A stretch of DNA of 64,000 nucleotides from DATMNI01 sp035570275 (GTDB taxonomy: Bacteria > Acidobacteriota > Terriglobia > Bryobacterales > Bryobacteraceae): NCBI GenBank assembly GCA_035570275.1, contig DATMNI010000108.1:97529-161528 (forward strand), written 5' to 3'. Position 1 is the first letter of the stretch; each line of letters opens with the position of its first letter. Below the pieces are notes generated by a model. It saw nothing but the letters and a program-made list of their open reading frames with translations, was not told the DNA's origin and searched no databases. Of the stretch, positions 16,083 to 24,281 are shown in pieces. A program made the translations under genes and the position numbers.

Positions 16083-17621
16083 TCAGTACTCCACGTTGGC
16101 GTCGAAGATTCCCGTGACGATGTGGCCGGCGCGCTTCACCTGTACGTAGATGCGGTAAGGGCCGGGCTTGGGAAACCCATAGGGGAATGACACCTCGCTC
16201 GATTCAGGGCGGTTTGATTCAAGACGGCTCGATTCAGGTGGTGAAGCCATGCCGGACTGCATCATCATGTGTCCGGCGTGGGGATTGTCGGGCTGGGTAA
16301 GGCCGAGCGCCGCCATGGGCACCGATCCGGAAGGGTGAACGTGGGCGAAGACGCTGCGGTCCGCGCTGACGAATGCCGCATGGCCGGGCATGCCCATGTA
16401 CAACTGCATATCCGGAGCCGGGTGGCCGGCAGGGTCTCCCACGCGGAAGTGGAAGAGGTAAGGCTGGCGGGCGCGAAGCGGCGCCTTTTCGCGGTCCCAG
16501 ATCATCTGGAAACCATCGGACAACGGGGTCACACTGCGATTGTAATCCGCTTTCGCCAGGGCCGGTCCGGCGCCGGCCGAATCGTCACCGGTCAACGGCT
16601 GGCCGGCAATCTCCGGCAGTTGGATCTCGGCCGTGGCGGTTTCACCCAGGCCGTTGGCGTGCACGATATCGCCGTAGAGCGCGTAGCGGCCGGCGGGCAT
16701 GGCGGGCAAGGGCTGCCGGAAATTGCCGTCGGCCGTGCGCTCCGGGTGCAGGTGCCAGACTTGGTCCATGTCGGGGATGCGGAGCACGTAGAGGTGCATG
16801 AGGTGGCCGTGGTCGGGAAGCAGGTCGTCGGTTTTGCGATTCAGCCAGCCGGGGTCGTCCAGGCGCAGTTCCAGGTTTGCGGGCATAGACGTGCCGCCCG
16901 CCACCTCAGCCCGCAGTTGGAGCGGCTTGTAGACGTAGCGCCGGTACCCGCCGGCTTCGGAATCCCACCACTGGTTGCCACCCCACAGGACGCCCGCCAT
17001 CAGCGCTGCCGTTGCGGCCATGACGATGCGCGAACGGCGCACGCGGGCTGCGCTCGGGGCCGCGCCGGGTTCCAGTTTGGCCTCCCGAACGCTGGCGCCG
17101 ACAATGCTGACGATCCCGAAACACAGCAGCAGGCCGAGCGGCAGCAGAACCAAGCCATCGGACCGTTGCATGGTGAGCACGCGGGCGGAAAGCGCCGGCA
17201 CGGGCACGGAAAGCGAGCCGGCGCCCCGGTCGCCGTCTACATCCACCTGGACCTTCCAGGAACCAGAGGCCATCAGCCACAGGGTTCCGGTGTAGAACTG
17301 CGGGTCTTCCTTCGAGGAGTGGGCCAAGTCGGGAACCGGGCTGAGTTGCTGGCCGCTCTGGCTGAGGCGCAAGGGAACTATGTGGACCTGGCGGACGCCG
17401 GGCGACAGGCTGCGGATTTCGATTTCGGCCACCCCGGGGACAATCTGCGGCGGGCGGATGGTGACCAGGAGTTTGTACGGGCCGGCGTCGCCTTCGAAAA
17501 AGACATCGGGGCTGCCCACGTGGGCGGCCACGGGAAAAACGCCCACGAGGAAGCAGGCCGCCAAGAAAAAGGCCGGCAGGAAGCAGGCCAGCGGGAATCG
17601 CATGGACATCGCCCGATTCAT
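16083..17621 (-). CDS. Exported membrane protein with beta-sandwich domains, unknown function
   Basis: 512 aa from the ATG at 17621, which overlaps the upstream gene's stop (ATGA). A signal peptide (MRFPLACFLPAFFLAACFLVGVFPVAAHV) is followed by a beta domain (GPYKLLVTIRPPQIVPGVAEIEIRS), a membrane helix near residue 165-185 (LVLLPLGLLLCFGIVSIVGASV), a second helix near 210-225, then Ig-like domains rich in His and Met: HLMHLYVLRIPDMDQVWHLHPE, MQLYMGMPGHAAFVSADRSVFAHVHPSG, NPHAGHMMMQSGM. These His/Met patterns recall periplasmic copper-handling proteins (YtkA/FixH-like or CopC-like). That is inference. An in-frame 15-bp repeat makes the odd SSRLESNRPESSE near the C-terminus. Confidence 0.7.
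   Translation of the reverse strand: MNRAMSMRFPLACFLPAFFLAACFLVGVFPVAAHVGSPDVFFEGDAGPYKLLVTIRPPQIVPGVAEIEIRSLSPGVRQVHIVPLRLSQSGQQLSPVPDLAHSSKEDPQFYTGTLWLMASGSWKVQVDVDGDRGAGSLSVPVPALSARVLTMQRSDGLVLLPLGLLLCFGIVSIVGASVREAKLEPGAAPSAARVRRSRIVMAATAALMAGVLWGGNQWWDSEAGGYRRYVYKPLQLRAEVAGGTSMPANLELRLDDPGWLNRKTDDLLPDHGHLMHLYVLRIPDMDQVWHLHPERTADGNFRQPLPAMPAGRYALYGDIVHANGLGETATAEIQLPEIAGQPLTGDDSAGAGPALAKADYNRSVTPLSDGFQMIWDREKAPLRARQPYLFHFRVGDPAGHPAPDMQLYMGMPGHAAFVSADRSVFAHVHPSGSVPMAALGLTQPDNPHAGHMMMQSGMASPPESSRLESNRPESSEVSFPYGFPKPGPYRIYVQVKRAGHIVTGIFDANVEY
16197..16241 (-). repeat. 15-bp tandem repeat, three copies, in exported protein gene
   Basis: GCTCGATTCAGGGCG (16197-16211), GTTTGATTCAAGACG (16212-16226), GCTCGATTCAGGTGG (16227-16241). 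In frame, encoding (P)ESSRLESNRPESSE. Confidence 0.88.
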
Positions 17622-18784
17622 CTCTTGACCAGGCGCATCCAGTTGCCCGCGGCCAGGCCCAGACGCATGCCGAGGATGGCGGTGGCCAGGCCGAGAGCCG
17701 CCTGCATCCAAAACTCCGTGCCCGGTTCGCTGCGGACAAATTGGTAGCGCGCGTAGATGGACGACGGGGAAGTGTAGTAGCCGAAATACTTGGCGCCGAA
17801 GAACCAGTTGCGCGCGGCGGGGGACATGAGGAAATTGGCGAACGGCCATTGGACGGCAGTGAAGACCGCCAGGAACACCGCGCCCGAGATCAGCGCCTGA
17901 CGCCAGCCGCCCCAGTGCGCGGTGCGCCGCCAAAGCAAATCGAGTGCGAAGGCCGGGACGATCAGCAGCAGCGGAAACTCCGGCGGCACGAACTGCGTGA
18001 CCATGTGGTTCACCGGGCCCAGTTTGGGCGCCGCCGGAAACAGCGGCAGAATCCAGCTCATGAGCAGAACGAACACCCCATAGACGCCGGCCACCGCCGT
18101 GGCCGCCCACCGGTATCCGCTGGCGCGCGCCACACCGGCCAGCACCAGCGGCGCCACCAACGCCACCACGTAGTAGAAATGCGCGGTGTGCATGAGGCTG
18201 CGGACGGTGATTTCCATCTGGACCACCGTGAGGGTGACCAGAATCATGCCGCCGACATAGAGGAACAGCGCGCGCAGTCGAGCCCGTTCCACGCCGCTCG
18301 CCCGGTTCATCTGTCCGAGGATGAGGATCAGCGCGCCCACGTGCACCGCCAAAATGCCGGCGGCCAGCACCATGTGGGGCGGGCTGAGGATTTTTACGTC
18401 GAGCCCGTAGGCGTTATGCCACCAGTTGTCGAAGGGCGCGGAGGTGATCATGGCGACGCCGCCCCATGCCGAAAGGAAGGCGCCGAGCGGGCCGCGAAAA
18501 CCCCACATCGTGACCGAACATTGGCGCAGTGGCGACTGGCGGTTGAGCGTGGTGGACAGAATCAGGTAACCGCACGAGATGCCAGCCAGCACGCCGCACA
18601 GGTGAATGGCGATATGGGCGGGCGTCCAGAAGGAATCGCGGCCGATGGAACGGTGCCAGGAAATATCCCAGTGGGTGCCCACCATGGCGAAAGTGACAGC
18701 GGCGGCGCCGCACCAGACGTACCAGGGCACGGGCCGTGAGAGTGTGGGAGTTGGAGTAGCGATAGCGGCAGACATCGATATCAA
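17618..18784 (-). CDS. Polytopic membrane protein, unknown function
   Basis: 388 aa with about ten hydrophobic helices. The first helix precedes the recognisable stretch THWDISWHRSIGRDSFWTPAHI, and a later loop reads SAPFDNWWHNAYGLDVKILSPPHM; the conserved Trp, His and Asp around these loops suggest cofactor or metal contact at the outer face. Start may be the first Met (18784) or MSAAIAT nine bases later. It is the first gene of a minus-strand unit with the His/Met-rich exported protein (4-base overlap) and the SDR, and is divergent from map with only 17 bases between the start codons. The family recurs in Acidobacteria but I know of no assigned function. Confidence 0.7.
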   Translation of the reverse strand: MISMSAAIATPTPTLSRPVPWYVWCGAAAVTFAMVGTHWDISWHRSIGRDSFWTPAHIAIHLCGVLAGISCGYLILSTTLNRQSPLRQCSVTMWGFRGPLGAFLSAWGGVAMITSAPFDNWWHNAYGLDVKILSPPHMVLAAGILAVHVGALILILGQMNRASGVERARLRALFLYVGGMILVTLTVVQMEITVRSLMHTAHFYYVVALVAPLVLAGVARASGYRWAATAVAGVYGVFVLLMSWILPLFPAAPKLGPVNHMVTQFVPPEFPLLLIVPAFALDLLWRRTAHWGGWRQALISGAVFLAVFTAVQWPFANFLMSPAARNWFFGAKYFGYYTSPSSIYARYQFVRSEPGTEFWMQAALGLATAILGMRLGLAAGNWMRLVKR

Positions 18785-18801
18785 TTGTAGAATAGACGGG
18801 T

Positions 18802-19542
18802 ATGTCGATCCACAACCAACGCGAGTTTGAAAAGCTGCGGGCCATCGGGCGAATCGTGCGGCTGGCGCTGGACCAGACGGCCGGCGCGGTGAAGCCGGGG
18901 ATCACCACGCGCGAGTTGGACCGGATTGGGGCGCGCGTGCTGGCCGACCACGGAGCCGAATCGGCGCCGCCCAAGGTCTACGGATTCCCGGGTGCGCTGT
19001 GTATCAGCGTGAACGAAGAGGCGATCCACGGAATTCCCGGCGACCGGGTAGTCCGCGCGGGCGACCTGGTGAAGCTGGACCTGGTGGCTGAAAAGGATGG
19101 TTACTACGCCGACGCGGCGGTGACGGTGGCGGTGGGGGAAGTGAGCGCGACCGCGGCCGCGCTGGCACGGTGCGCGGAGAACGCCTTCCGGCTGGCGGCG
19201 AAGGCGGCGCGGGTGGGCAACCGTGTGTATGAGATCGGCCGGGCGGTGGAGCGCGAGACGCGGCGCTGCGGTTTTCAGGTGATGCGGGATTTGTGCGGGC
19301 ACGGTGTGGGCCGCACCATTCACGAAGCGCCCAGTGTTCCGAATTATCACGATCCGCGGTTCCGCACCAAACTGACCGAAGGTCTGGTGATTACGATCGA
19401 GCCGATTATCGCGGCCGGCGGCGGGATTGGGGAATTGCAAAGCGACCGGTGGACCATCAAGACGGCGGACCGGAGTTGGTCCGCGCACTACGAGCACACG
19501 GTGGCGATTACGAAAGGCGAGCCGGTGCTGCTGACGGCGTAG
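18802..19542 (+). CDS. map: Methionine aminopeptidase, type I
   Basis: 246 aa, the length of a short type I enzyme without an N-terminal extension. The five metal ligands are visible: the two Asp in KLDLVAEKDGYYADAAV, His in HGVGRTIHEAP, Glu in TIEPIIAAGGG and Glu in YEHTVAIT. CISVNEEAIHGIPG gives the substrate-site His. The enzyme removes the initiator Met from nascent proteins in the cytoplasm and is essential. Its position, away from ribosomal-protein or secY genes and divergent from a membrane-protein operon, suggests an extra copy may exist elsewhere. The start at 18802 is followed by the usual SIHNQREFEKLRAIGRIV opening. Confidence 0.96.
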   Translation: MSIHNQREFEKLRAIGRIVRLALDQTAGAVKPGITTRELDRIGARVLADHGAESAPPKVYGFPGALCISVNEEAIHGIPGDRVVRAGDLVKLDLVAEKDGYYADAAVTVAVGEVSATAAALARCAENAFRLAAKAARVGNRVYEIGRAVERETRRCGFQVMRDLCGHGVGRTIHEAPSVPNYHDPRFRTKLTEGLVITIEPIIAAGGGIGELQSDRWTIKTADRSWSAHYEHTVAITKGEPVLLTA

Positions 19543-19658
19543 CAGCTTTCAGCGGTCAGATTGTGGCTTTCAGCGGTCAGCCATCAGCGGTCAGCTTGAA
19601 CCCGGAGCGCGCGCCGGTGGGTTTAGCTGATAGCTGAACGCTGATAGCTGAAGGCCTC
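19543..19658. repeat. Intergenic repeat cluster (TTTCAGCGGTCAG / AGCTGATAGCTGA)
   Basis: Between convergent map and the M28 peptidase gene. Contains the unit TTTCAGCGGTCAG twice with a third, related ATCAGCGGTCAG, and then AGCTGATAGCTGA and CGCTGATAGCTGA, which are the reverse-complement type (GCTGA/TCAGC). Together they can fold into a long hairpin and probably serve as the shared terminator. Short GCTGA-type repeats like these are often dispersed in acidobacterial genomes. Confidence 0.75.
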
Positions 19659-21119
19659 TCAATGAATGTACCGCGCGGCCTTCGGGTTGTCTTTATTCCA
19701 CTGCGGGGCTTCGGCGCTGTTGGCAATCTTCAGGATGCCCACGGCGACGGCTAAATCCACCTTCGCCATGTTGTCGTAATCCAGCTTCTGCCATTCGTCG
19801 CCGGGCTTGTGATAGTCGGGGAACACGTAACTCACCGACAGCGTGGTGGAGGGGATGCCTATCTCGGCGAAGGAAGCGTTGTCACTGCGCGCGAAGAACG
19901 CATCGCTGTTGGTTTCGTGCTTCACCACTTTGATGCCGGCTTCCTCGCCGGCGGTGTTGAAGATGGCGGCGATGTTGGTGTAGTCGAAGCCGGTCAGATT
20001 GAACTGCAGCGGTGTGGGGCCTTCCAGGTCGTCGGTCCGGCCCAATTGTTCGAGGTTGATATCGGCAACGGTCTTGGCCACGGGAAAGATGGGGTGCTGG
20101 CAGTAGTAGCGCGAGCCCAGTCCGCCCACCTCCTCGCCGAACAGGGTCATGAATAGAATGCTCCGTCTGGGCCGTGCCGGCAATTCGGCCAGGGCGGCGG
20201 CGATTTCGATGACCGACGATGTTCCGCTGGCGTCATCGTTGGCGCCGTTATAGATGTGGTCGCCTTCACCCGAACCGCGGACGCCCAGATGGTCGTAGTG
20301 GCCCGTGATGACGACGAAGGTGTCCTTCAGATCGGGGTCCGAACCGCGCAGCACGGCCGCCACGTTGCGGAGTTTGACCGGTTGCGCGGCGGGTTGGGCG
20401 ATGTGCACGGAGAGCGTAGCCTGTTTCATGGTAGCGGCGGCGGTGCGGATGGCCGGGTCGGTCACCACCATGATGGGAATCTTTGCCGAAGGCGCCAGAG
20501 CGTCGCGCAATCGGCCGCCGGAGTTAGGGCCGCGGCCAGGGCCCTGACCGCCGGCACGGACCAGCACCACCAGGGCGGCTTCCAGTTTGGCGGCCACGGC
20601 AGGAATGCGGCGCGCCGCTTGAAATCCGGCGGCGCCGCCTTCGGGGAACTCGATCAGCAGCACGTTGCCTTTGACCTGGGCCGGGGTCAGCGCATCCAAA
20701 TCGGCAGGACTGTTGAGCGTCACTTTGACCACCGGCGTGTGAATCAGATCGGCGGCGGCGGGTTCCTGCAAGGTGATGGACCCCTTTTCCGCCTTCACGG
20801 TGGATTCGCCGGTTTCCAGGGTAAGTTCCAAGCCGTCGGGATTGGGCGTGACGGATTCAAACGACGCGGTTTGAAAATAGCCATCGTCGCCCACAGGTTC
20901 GAGGCCGGCGCGGCGGAACTGTGCGGCGATGAATTCGGCGGCGATGTCCAGTCCCGGCGAAGGCGTGCCGCGGCCCTGCAGGGCGTCAGAGGCCAGAAAG
21001 GAGACGTCGGCCTTCAGGCTGTTCGGGGTGAGGCGAAGGGCGATCTGCTGCGCCGTGGGCGACAACTGGGCGTGGGTGGACGCGGCCACGATGGCCAGGA
21101 AGAGCAGAGTGCGGCGCAT
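19659..21119 (-). CDS. M28 family zinc metallopeptidase, exported
   Basis: 486 aa with a signal peptide (MRRTLLFLAIVAASTHAQ). The M28 zinc ligands can be read: H-Y-D in VVITGHYDHLG, D in NGANDDASGTS, E-E in FGEEVGGLGSRYY, D-I-N-L-E, and H in FPDYHKPGDEWQKLD. A PA-like domain (about 120-260) is inserted between the N-terminal strand and the catalytic core, as in secreted aminopeptidases of this family. It probably cleaves N-terminal residues of peptides in the periplasm or outside. It is divergent from the padR gene, with 75 bases between the starts. Confidence 0.92.
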   Translation of the reverse strand: MRRTLLFLAIVAASTHAQLSPTAQQIALRLTPNSLKADVSFLASDALQGRGTPSPGLDIAAEFIAAQFRRAGLEPVGDDGYFQTASFESVTPNPDGLELTLETGESTVKAEKGSITLQEPAAADLIHTPVVKVTLNSPADLDALTPAQVKGNVLLIEFPEGGAAGFQAARRIPAVAAKLEAALVVLVRAGGQGPGRGPNSGGRLRDALAPSAKIPIMVVTDPAIRTAAATMKQATLSVHIAQPAAQPVKLRNVAAVLRGSDPDLKDTFVVITGHYDHLGVRGSGEGDHIYNGANDDASGTSSVIEIAAALAELPARPRRSILFMTLFGEEVGGLGSRYYCQHPIFPVAKTVADINLEQLGRTDDLEGPTPLQFNLTGFDYTNIAAIFNTAGEEAGIKVVKHETNSDAFFARSDNASFAEIGIPSTTLSVSYVFPDYHKPGDEWQKLDYDNMAKVDLAVAVGILKIANSAEAPQWNKDNPKAARYIH

Positions 21120-21147
21120 GTGGTTCCATTATCAAGTAAATATTAAG

Positions 21148-21188
21148 TTGACTTTTTCCCCTGTCTGGCCTATACCTAGTCTAGACAG
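21148..21188 (+). promoter_or_regulatory. Promoter and putative operator of the PadR-permease operon
   Basis: TTGACT (21148-21153), 17-base spacer, TATACC (21171-21176). The inverted repeat CTGTCT (21161-21166) ... AGACAG (21183-21188) brackets the -10 region, a fitting site for the PadR repressor encoded just downstream. Assignment to PadR is inference. Confidence 0.6.
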
Positions 21189-21194
21189 TGGAAC

Positions 21195-21545
21195 ATGACA
21201 CAACACAGCACGACAGTACGCGCCAGTCCGGAACTGCTACCCGGCACTCTCTACCTTTTGATCCTGCGAACGCTGCATGCCGGACCGCTTCACGGCTACG
21301 CCATTGTCAAACGCGTGAAGGAAGCCTCGAAAGACGGCATATCGATCGAAGACGGGTCGCTCTACCCGGCTCTCAACCGCATGCTCGTCAAGGGATGGCT
21401 GGCGGCGGAATGGGGCACCTCCGAAAACAACCGCAAGGCAAGGTTTTACCGGCTCACCCCGGAGGGCCGCAAGCAACTGGAGCATGAGTCGCAAGAGTTC
21501 GACCGCATGGTGCGGTCCATTCAACTGGTTTTGCGCACCACATAG
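21195..21545 (+). CDS. PadR family transcriptional regulator
   Basis: 116 aa. The winged-helix PadR domain covers residues 10-95: LLPGTLYLLILRTLHAGPLHGYAIVKRV, then DGSLYPALNRMLVKGWLAAEWG and RKARFYRLTPEGRKQLEHE. A C-terminal helix mediates dimerisation in this subfamily. It is the first gene of the operon, followed 15 bases later by two permease genes; this PadR-permease arrangement is characteristic of acidobacterial duplicated-permease loci. It should repress its own operon at the inverted repeat at 21161-21188. The effector is unknown. Confidence 0.94.
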   Translation: MTQHSTTVRASPELLPGTLYLLILRTLHAGPLHGYAIVKRVKEASKDGISIEDGSLYPALNRMLVKGWLAAEWGTSENNRKARFYRLTPEGRKQLEHESQEFDRMVRSIQLVLRTT

Positions 21546-21560
21546 ATTGAGGAGGCGACG

Positions 21561-24281
21561 ATGGGGCTGTGGAAAGAAACTCTGCGACGAGCGGGTTATC
21601 TCTGGGGCCGCGCGCGTTTCGAGCAGGAACTCGATCAAGAGATTCAGTTCCACCTGGAGGCGCGGGTAGCGGAACTGGAACAGGCCGGAATGCCCAACCG
21701 GGCCGCCATGGCGAAGGCCCGGCGCGAGTTTGGCTCCGGCGCGCGCGTCCGCGAAGAGGCGCGGTCGGCGTGGCAGTTCGGGTGGCTGGAAGACGTTGGC
21801 GCGGACCTGCGGTACGGGTTGCGCACGATGAGTCGCAGCCCGGGGTTTACTGCCGTGGCGGTGCTTTCCCTGGCGCTCGGTATCGGCGCCAACACCGCCA
21901 TCTTCAGCCTGATCGACGCCCTGATGTTGCGCGCGCTGCCGGTGACGGAACCGGAGCGGCTGGTGGAACTGCTGACCAACCGCGGTGGCGCCAGCCGCCC
22001 TTTCAATGCCTTTTCCTGGCAGACTTACCAACATCTGCGCGATGCCAACACGGTTTTTTCGGGACTGATCGCGGCGCCCACGGACCGGTTCTACACGCGC
22101 GCGCAAGGTAGCGATCCGGAACGCTTGGAAGGTCAATTCGTGACCGGCAACTTTTTCCCGGTACTGGGCGTGAAGGCCGAACTCGGGCGGCTGATTGGTC
22201 CGGAGGACGATCGCATGGGCTCGCCCGCTCCAGTGGTGGTGGTGAGTTGGCAATACTGGAACAGCCGCTTCAGTCTGGACCCGGGGATTCTGGGTAAGGT
22301 CATCCAGGTGGAAGACCAGCCGCTGACCGTTGTGGGGGTGACGCCCCGCGAGTTCTTCGGTCTCCAGATGGGCTCGCGGCAGGACCTCTCGCTGCCGCTG
22401 GCGATGGAGCCGTTGCTGCATCACCCGACCTACACCAGTTCGGCCGGCTACAAGTGGCTGCGGCTGATGGGGAGGTTAAATCCGGGCGTTGGGCTGCCTG
22501 AGGCGCGCGCGGAACTCAACGGTCTGTTTCGCCAGACGCTGGAAGCCGAAGCGGCGGTCAATGACACCCAAACCCGAGCCCAGACGTTGAACTGGAAACT
22601 TCAGGTGGAGCCGGCCGGGGCGGGCCTGTCGCGCCTGCGCAGCCAGTTTTCGCGCCCGCTGCTGGTGTTGATGGGCGTGGTTGGTCTGTTGCTGCTGATC
22701 GCCTGCGCCAATGTGGCCAGCATGTTGTTGGCGCGTTCGGCGGCGCGGCAACGCGAACTGGCGGTGCGCCGGGCGCTGGGCGCGGGCCAGTTGCGCCTCT
22801 TGCGGCAATTACTGGCGGAAGCGCTGCTGCTATCGGCCATAGCGGCGGGCTTGGGAATCTGGCTGGCTTACTTCGCGAGCAACGCGCTGGTGGCGCTGAT
22901 GGCCACGGGCAGACTGCCGATTACGCTTCGCATCGAGCCTGACGGGCGCGTCCTCTGGTTTACGGTTGCGGTTGCCCTGCTGACCGGAGTTCTGTTCGGC
23001 CTGGCACCCGCCGCTCCCGCCATGGCAATGACCCATGCGCCAGCCTTGAACCCGGCGCCCAGAGGTCTGGGCGGCACCAGACTGCGGCGGCTGCTTGGCA
23101 GAGCGATGGTGGTCTCGCAGGTGGCGCTCTCCGTGGTGCTGCTTACGGCAGCCGGCCTGTTTGCCGGCAGCTTAAGAAACCTCGAGAACCTGAACCTGGG
23201 GTTCGATCGCGACCATGTTCTGCTGGTGGCGCTCGAACCGGCGCGCAGCGGGTACACCGCGGAACAGCTTGCGCGCGGCTATCGCGAACTGCTGGAGCGG
23301 TTCCAAGCCATCGCCGGAGTGCGCTCGGCCAGTCTCTGCTGGATTGCGCCGGTTTCAGGGGGCGGCACCATGCTTTCGCCATCCTCGGTGGAGGGGTACG
23401 TCTACCGGCCGCAGGAGAGCCGGACGCTCTATATAAACTGGGTTGCGCCGCGGTACTTCGAGACGCTCGGCACACCGCTGCTGGCCGGGCGCGATTTCAA
23501 TATGCAGGACGACGGCATGCGGGATGGCCGGCGCCGTCCCCTGGTCGCATTGGTGAACCGGAGGATGGCCGGCTATTACTTTGGAGATCGAAACCCCATT
23601 GGCCGGCACGTTACGTTTGGAGAGAAAGCCTACGAAAGTATCGGCGTAGTGGAGGACTCGAAGTATCTGGAGATGCGCGAAGACACGCCGCCAACACTGT
23701 ATTTCAATACGCTTCAGGAACGGCACAATGCGTCGCAGTTTGTATTGCGTACCGCGGTGACGCCTTCGGCGGTGATCGGAGATGTGCGGCGTCAGGTGCG
23801 GGATGTGCTCAAGAACGTGCCTGTAGGCAAAGTGACGACGCTTGCCGGCCACGTTAACGCTTCGATTGTCCAGCAGCGGATGGTGGCGATGCTCTCCGGG
23901 CTTTTTGGAGGGCTGGGCGCATTTCTGGCGGCGATCGGGCTGTATGGGCTGCTGGCGTACATGGTGGCGCGCCGCACCAATGAAATTGGGATCCGCATGG
24001 CGTTGGGGGCCCGGCGGGCGGACGTGATGCGGATGGTGGTGGCGGAGGCGATGGCGCTCGCTGGGTGCGGCCTGGCGTTGGGAGTGCCCGTAGCGTTGGC
24101 AGTCAATGGCCTGATTGCCAGTCATCTGGAAAAAGACTTTCTGGCAGGTGTTACGGCAAGCGACCCCGGCACGGCGGCGGCCGGTGCGCTGGCCATGGCG
24201 GCGGCAGCCTTGCTGGCGGCCTGTATACCGGCGCGCCGGGCATTGAAGGTGGACCCCATGGAAGCATTGAGGTACGAATGA
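21561..24281 (+). CDS. ABC permease, acidobacterial duplicated type (MacB/FtsX-like), copy 1
   Basis: 906 aa, ribosome binding site GAGGAGG. An N-terminal cytoplasmic segment (residues 1-80, RFEQELDQEIQFHLEARVAELEQ) precedes the first membrane helix (FTAVAVLSLALGIGANTAIFSLIDAL, about 95-120), a MacB-like periplasmic core, a first FtsX domain (LLVLMGVVGLLLLIACANVASMLLARSAARQRELAVRRALGAG at about 370-412), a second periplasmic core and a second FtsX domain (GGLGAFLAAIGLYGLLAYMVARRTNEIGIRMALGARR at about 780-815). The duplication within one chain is the family's hallmark. No ATPase gene is adjacent, as usual for these 'orphan' permeases. Likely role: export of, or resistance to, an unknown compound. 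Confidence 0.93.
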   Translation: MGLWKETLRRAGYLWGRARFEQELDQEIQFHLEARVAELEQAGMPNRAAMAKARREFGSGARVREEARSAWQFGWLEDVGADLRYGLRTMSRSPGFTAVAVLSLALGIGANTAIFSLIDALMLRALPVTEPERLVELLTNRGGASRPFNAFSWQTYQHLRDANTVFSGLIAAPTDRFYTRAQGSDPERLEGQFVTGNFFPVLGVKAELGRLIGPEDDRMGSPAPVVVVSWQYWNSRFSLDPGILGKVIQVEDQPLTVVGVTPREFFGLQMGSRQDLSLPLAMEPLLHHPTYTSSAGYKWLRLMGRLNPGVGLPEARAELNGLFRQTLEAEAAVNDTQTRAQTLNWKLQVEPAGAGLSRLRSQFSRPLLVLMGVVGLLLLIACANVASMLLARSAARQRELAVRRALGAGQLRLLRQLLAEALLLSAIAAGLGIWLAYFASNALVALMATGRLPITLRIEPDGRVLWFTVAVALLTGVLFGLAPAAPAMAMTHAPALNPAPRGLGGTRLRRLLGRAMVVSQVALSVVLLTAAGLFAGSLRNLENLNLGFDRDHVLLVALEPARSGYTAEQLARGYRELLERFQAIAGVRSASLCWIAPVSGGGTMLSPSSVEGYVYRPQESRTLYINWVAPRYFETLGTPLLAGRDFNMQDDGMRDGRRRPLVALVNRRMAGYYFGDRNPIGRHVTFGEKAYESIGVVEDSKYLEMREDTPPTLYFNTLQERHNASQFVLRTAVTPSAVIGDVRRQVRDVLKNVPVGKVTTLAGHVNASIVQQRMVAMLSGLFGGLGAFLAAIGLYGLLAYMVARRTNEIGIRMALGARRADVMRMVVAEAMALAGCGLALGVPVALAVNGLIASHLEKDFLAGVTASDPGTAAAGALAMAAAALLAACIPARRALKVDPMEALRYE

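Noticed and set aside
16269..17747. Plus-strand frame of 492 codons opposite the His/Met-rich exported protein
   Set aside because: Antisense to a gene with signal peptide and domains; rich in Arg/Gly/His with no motif.
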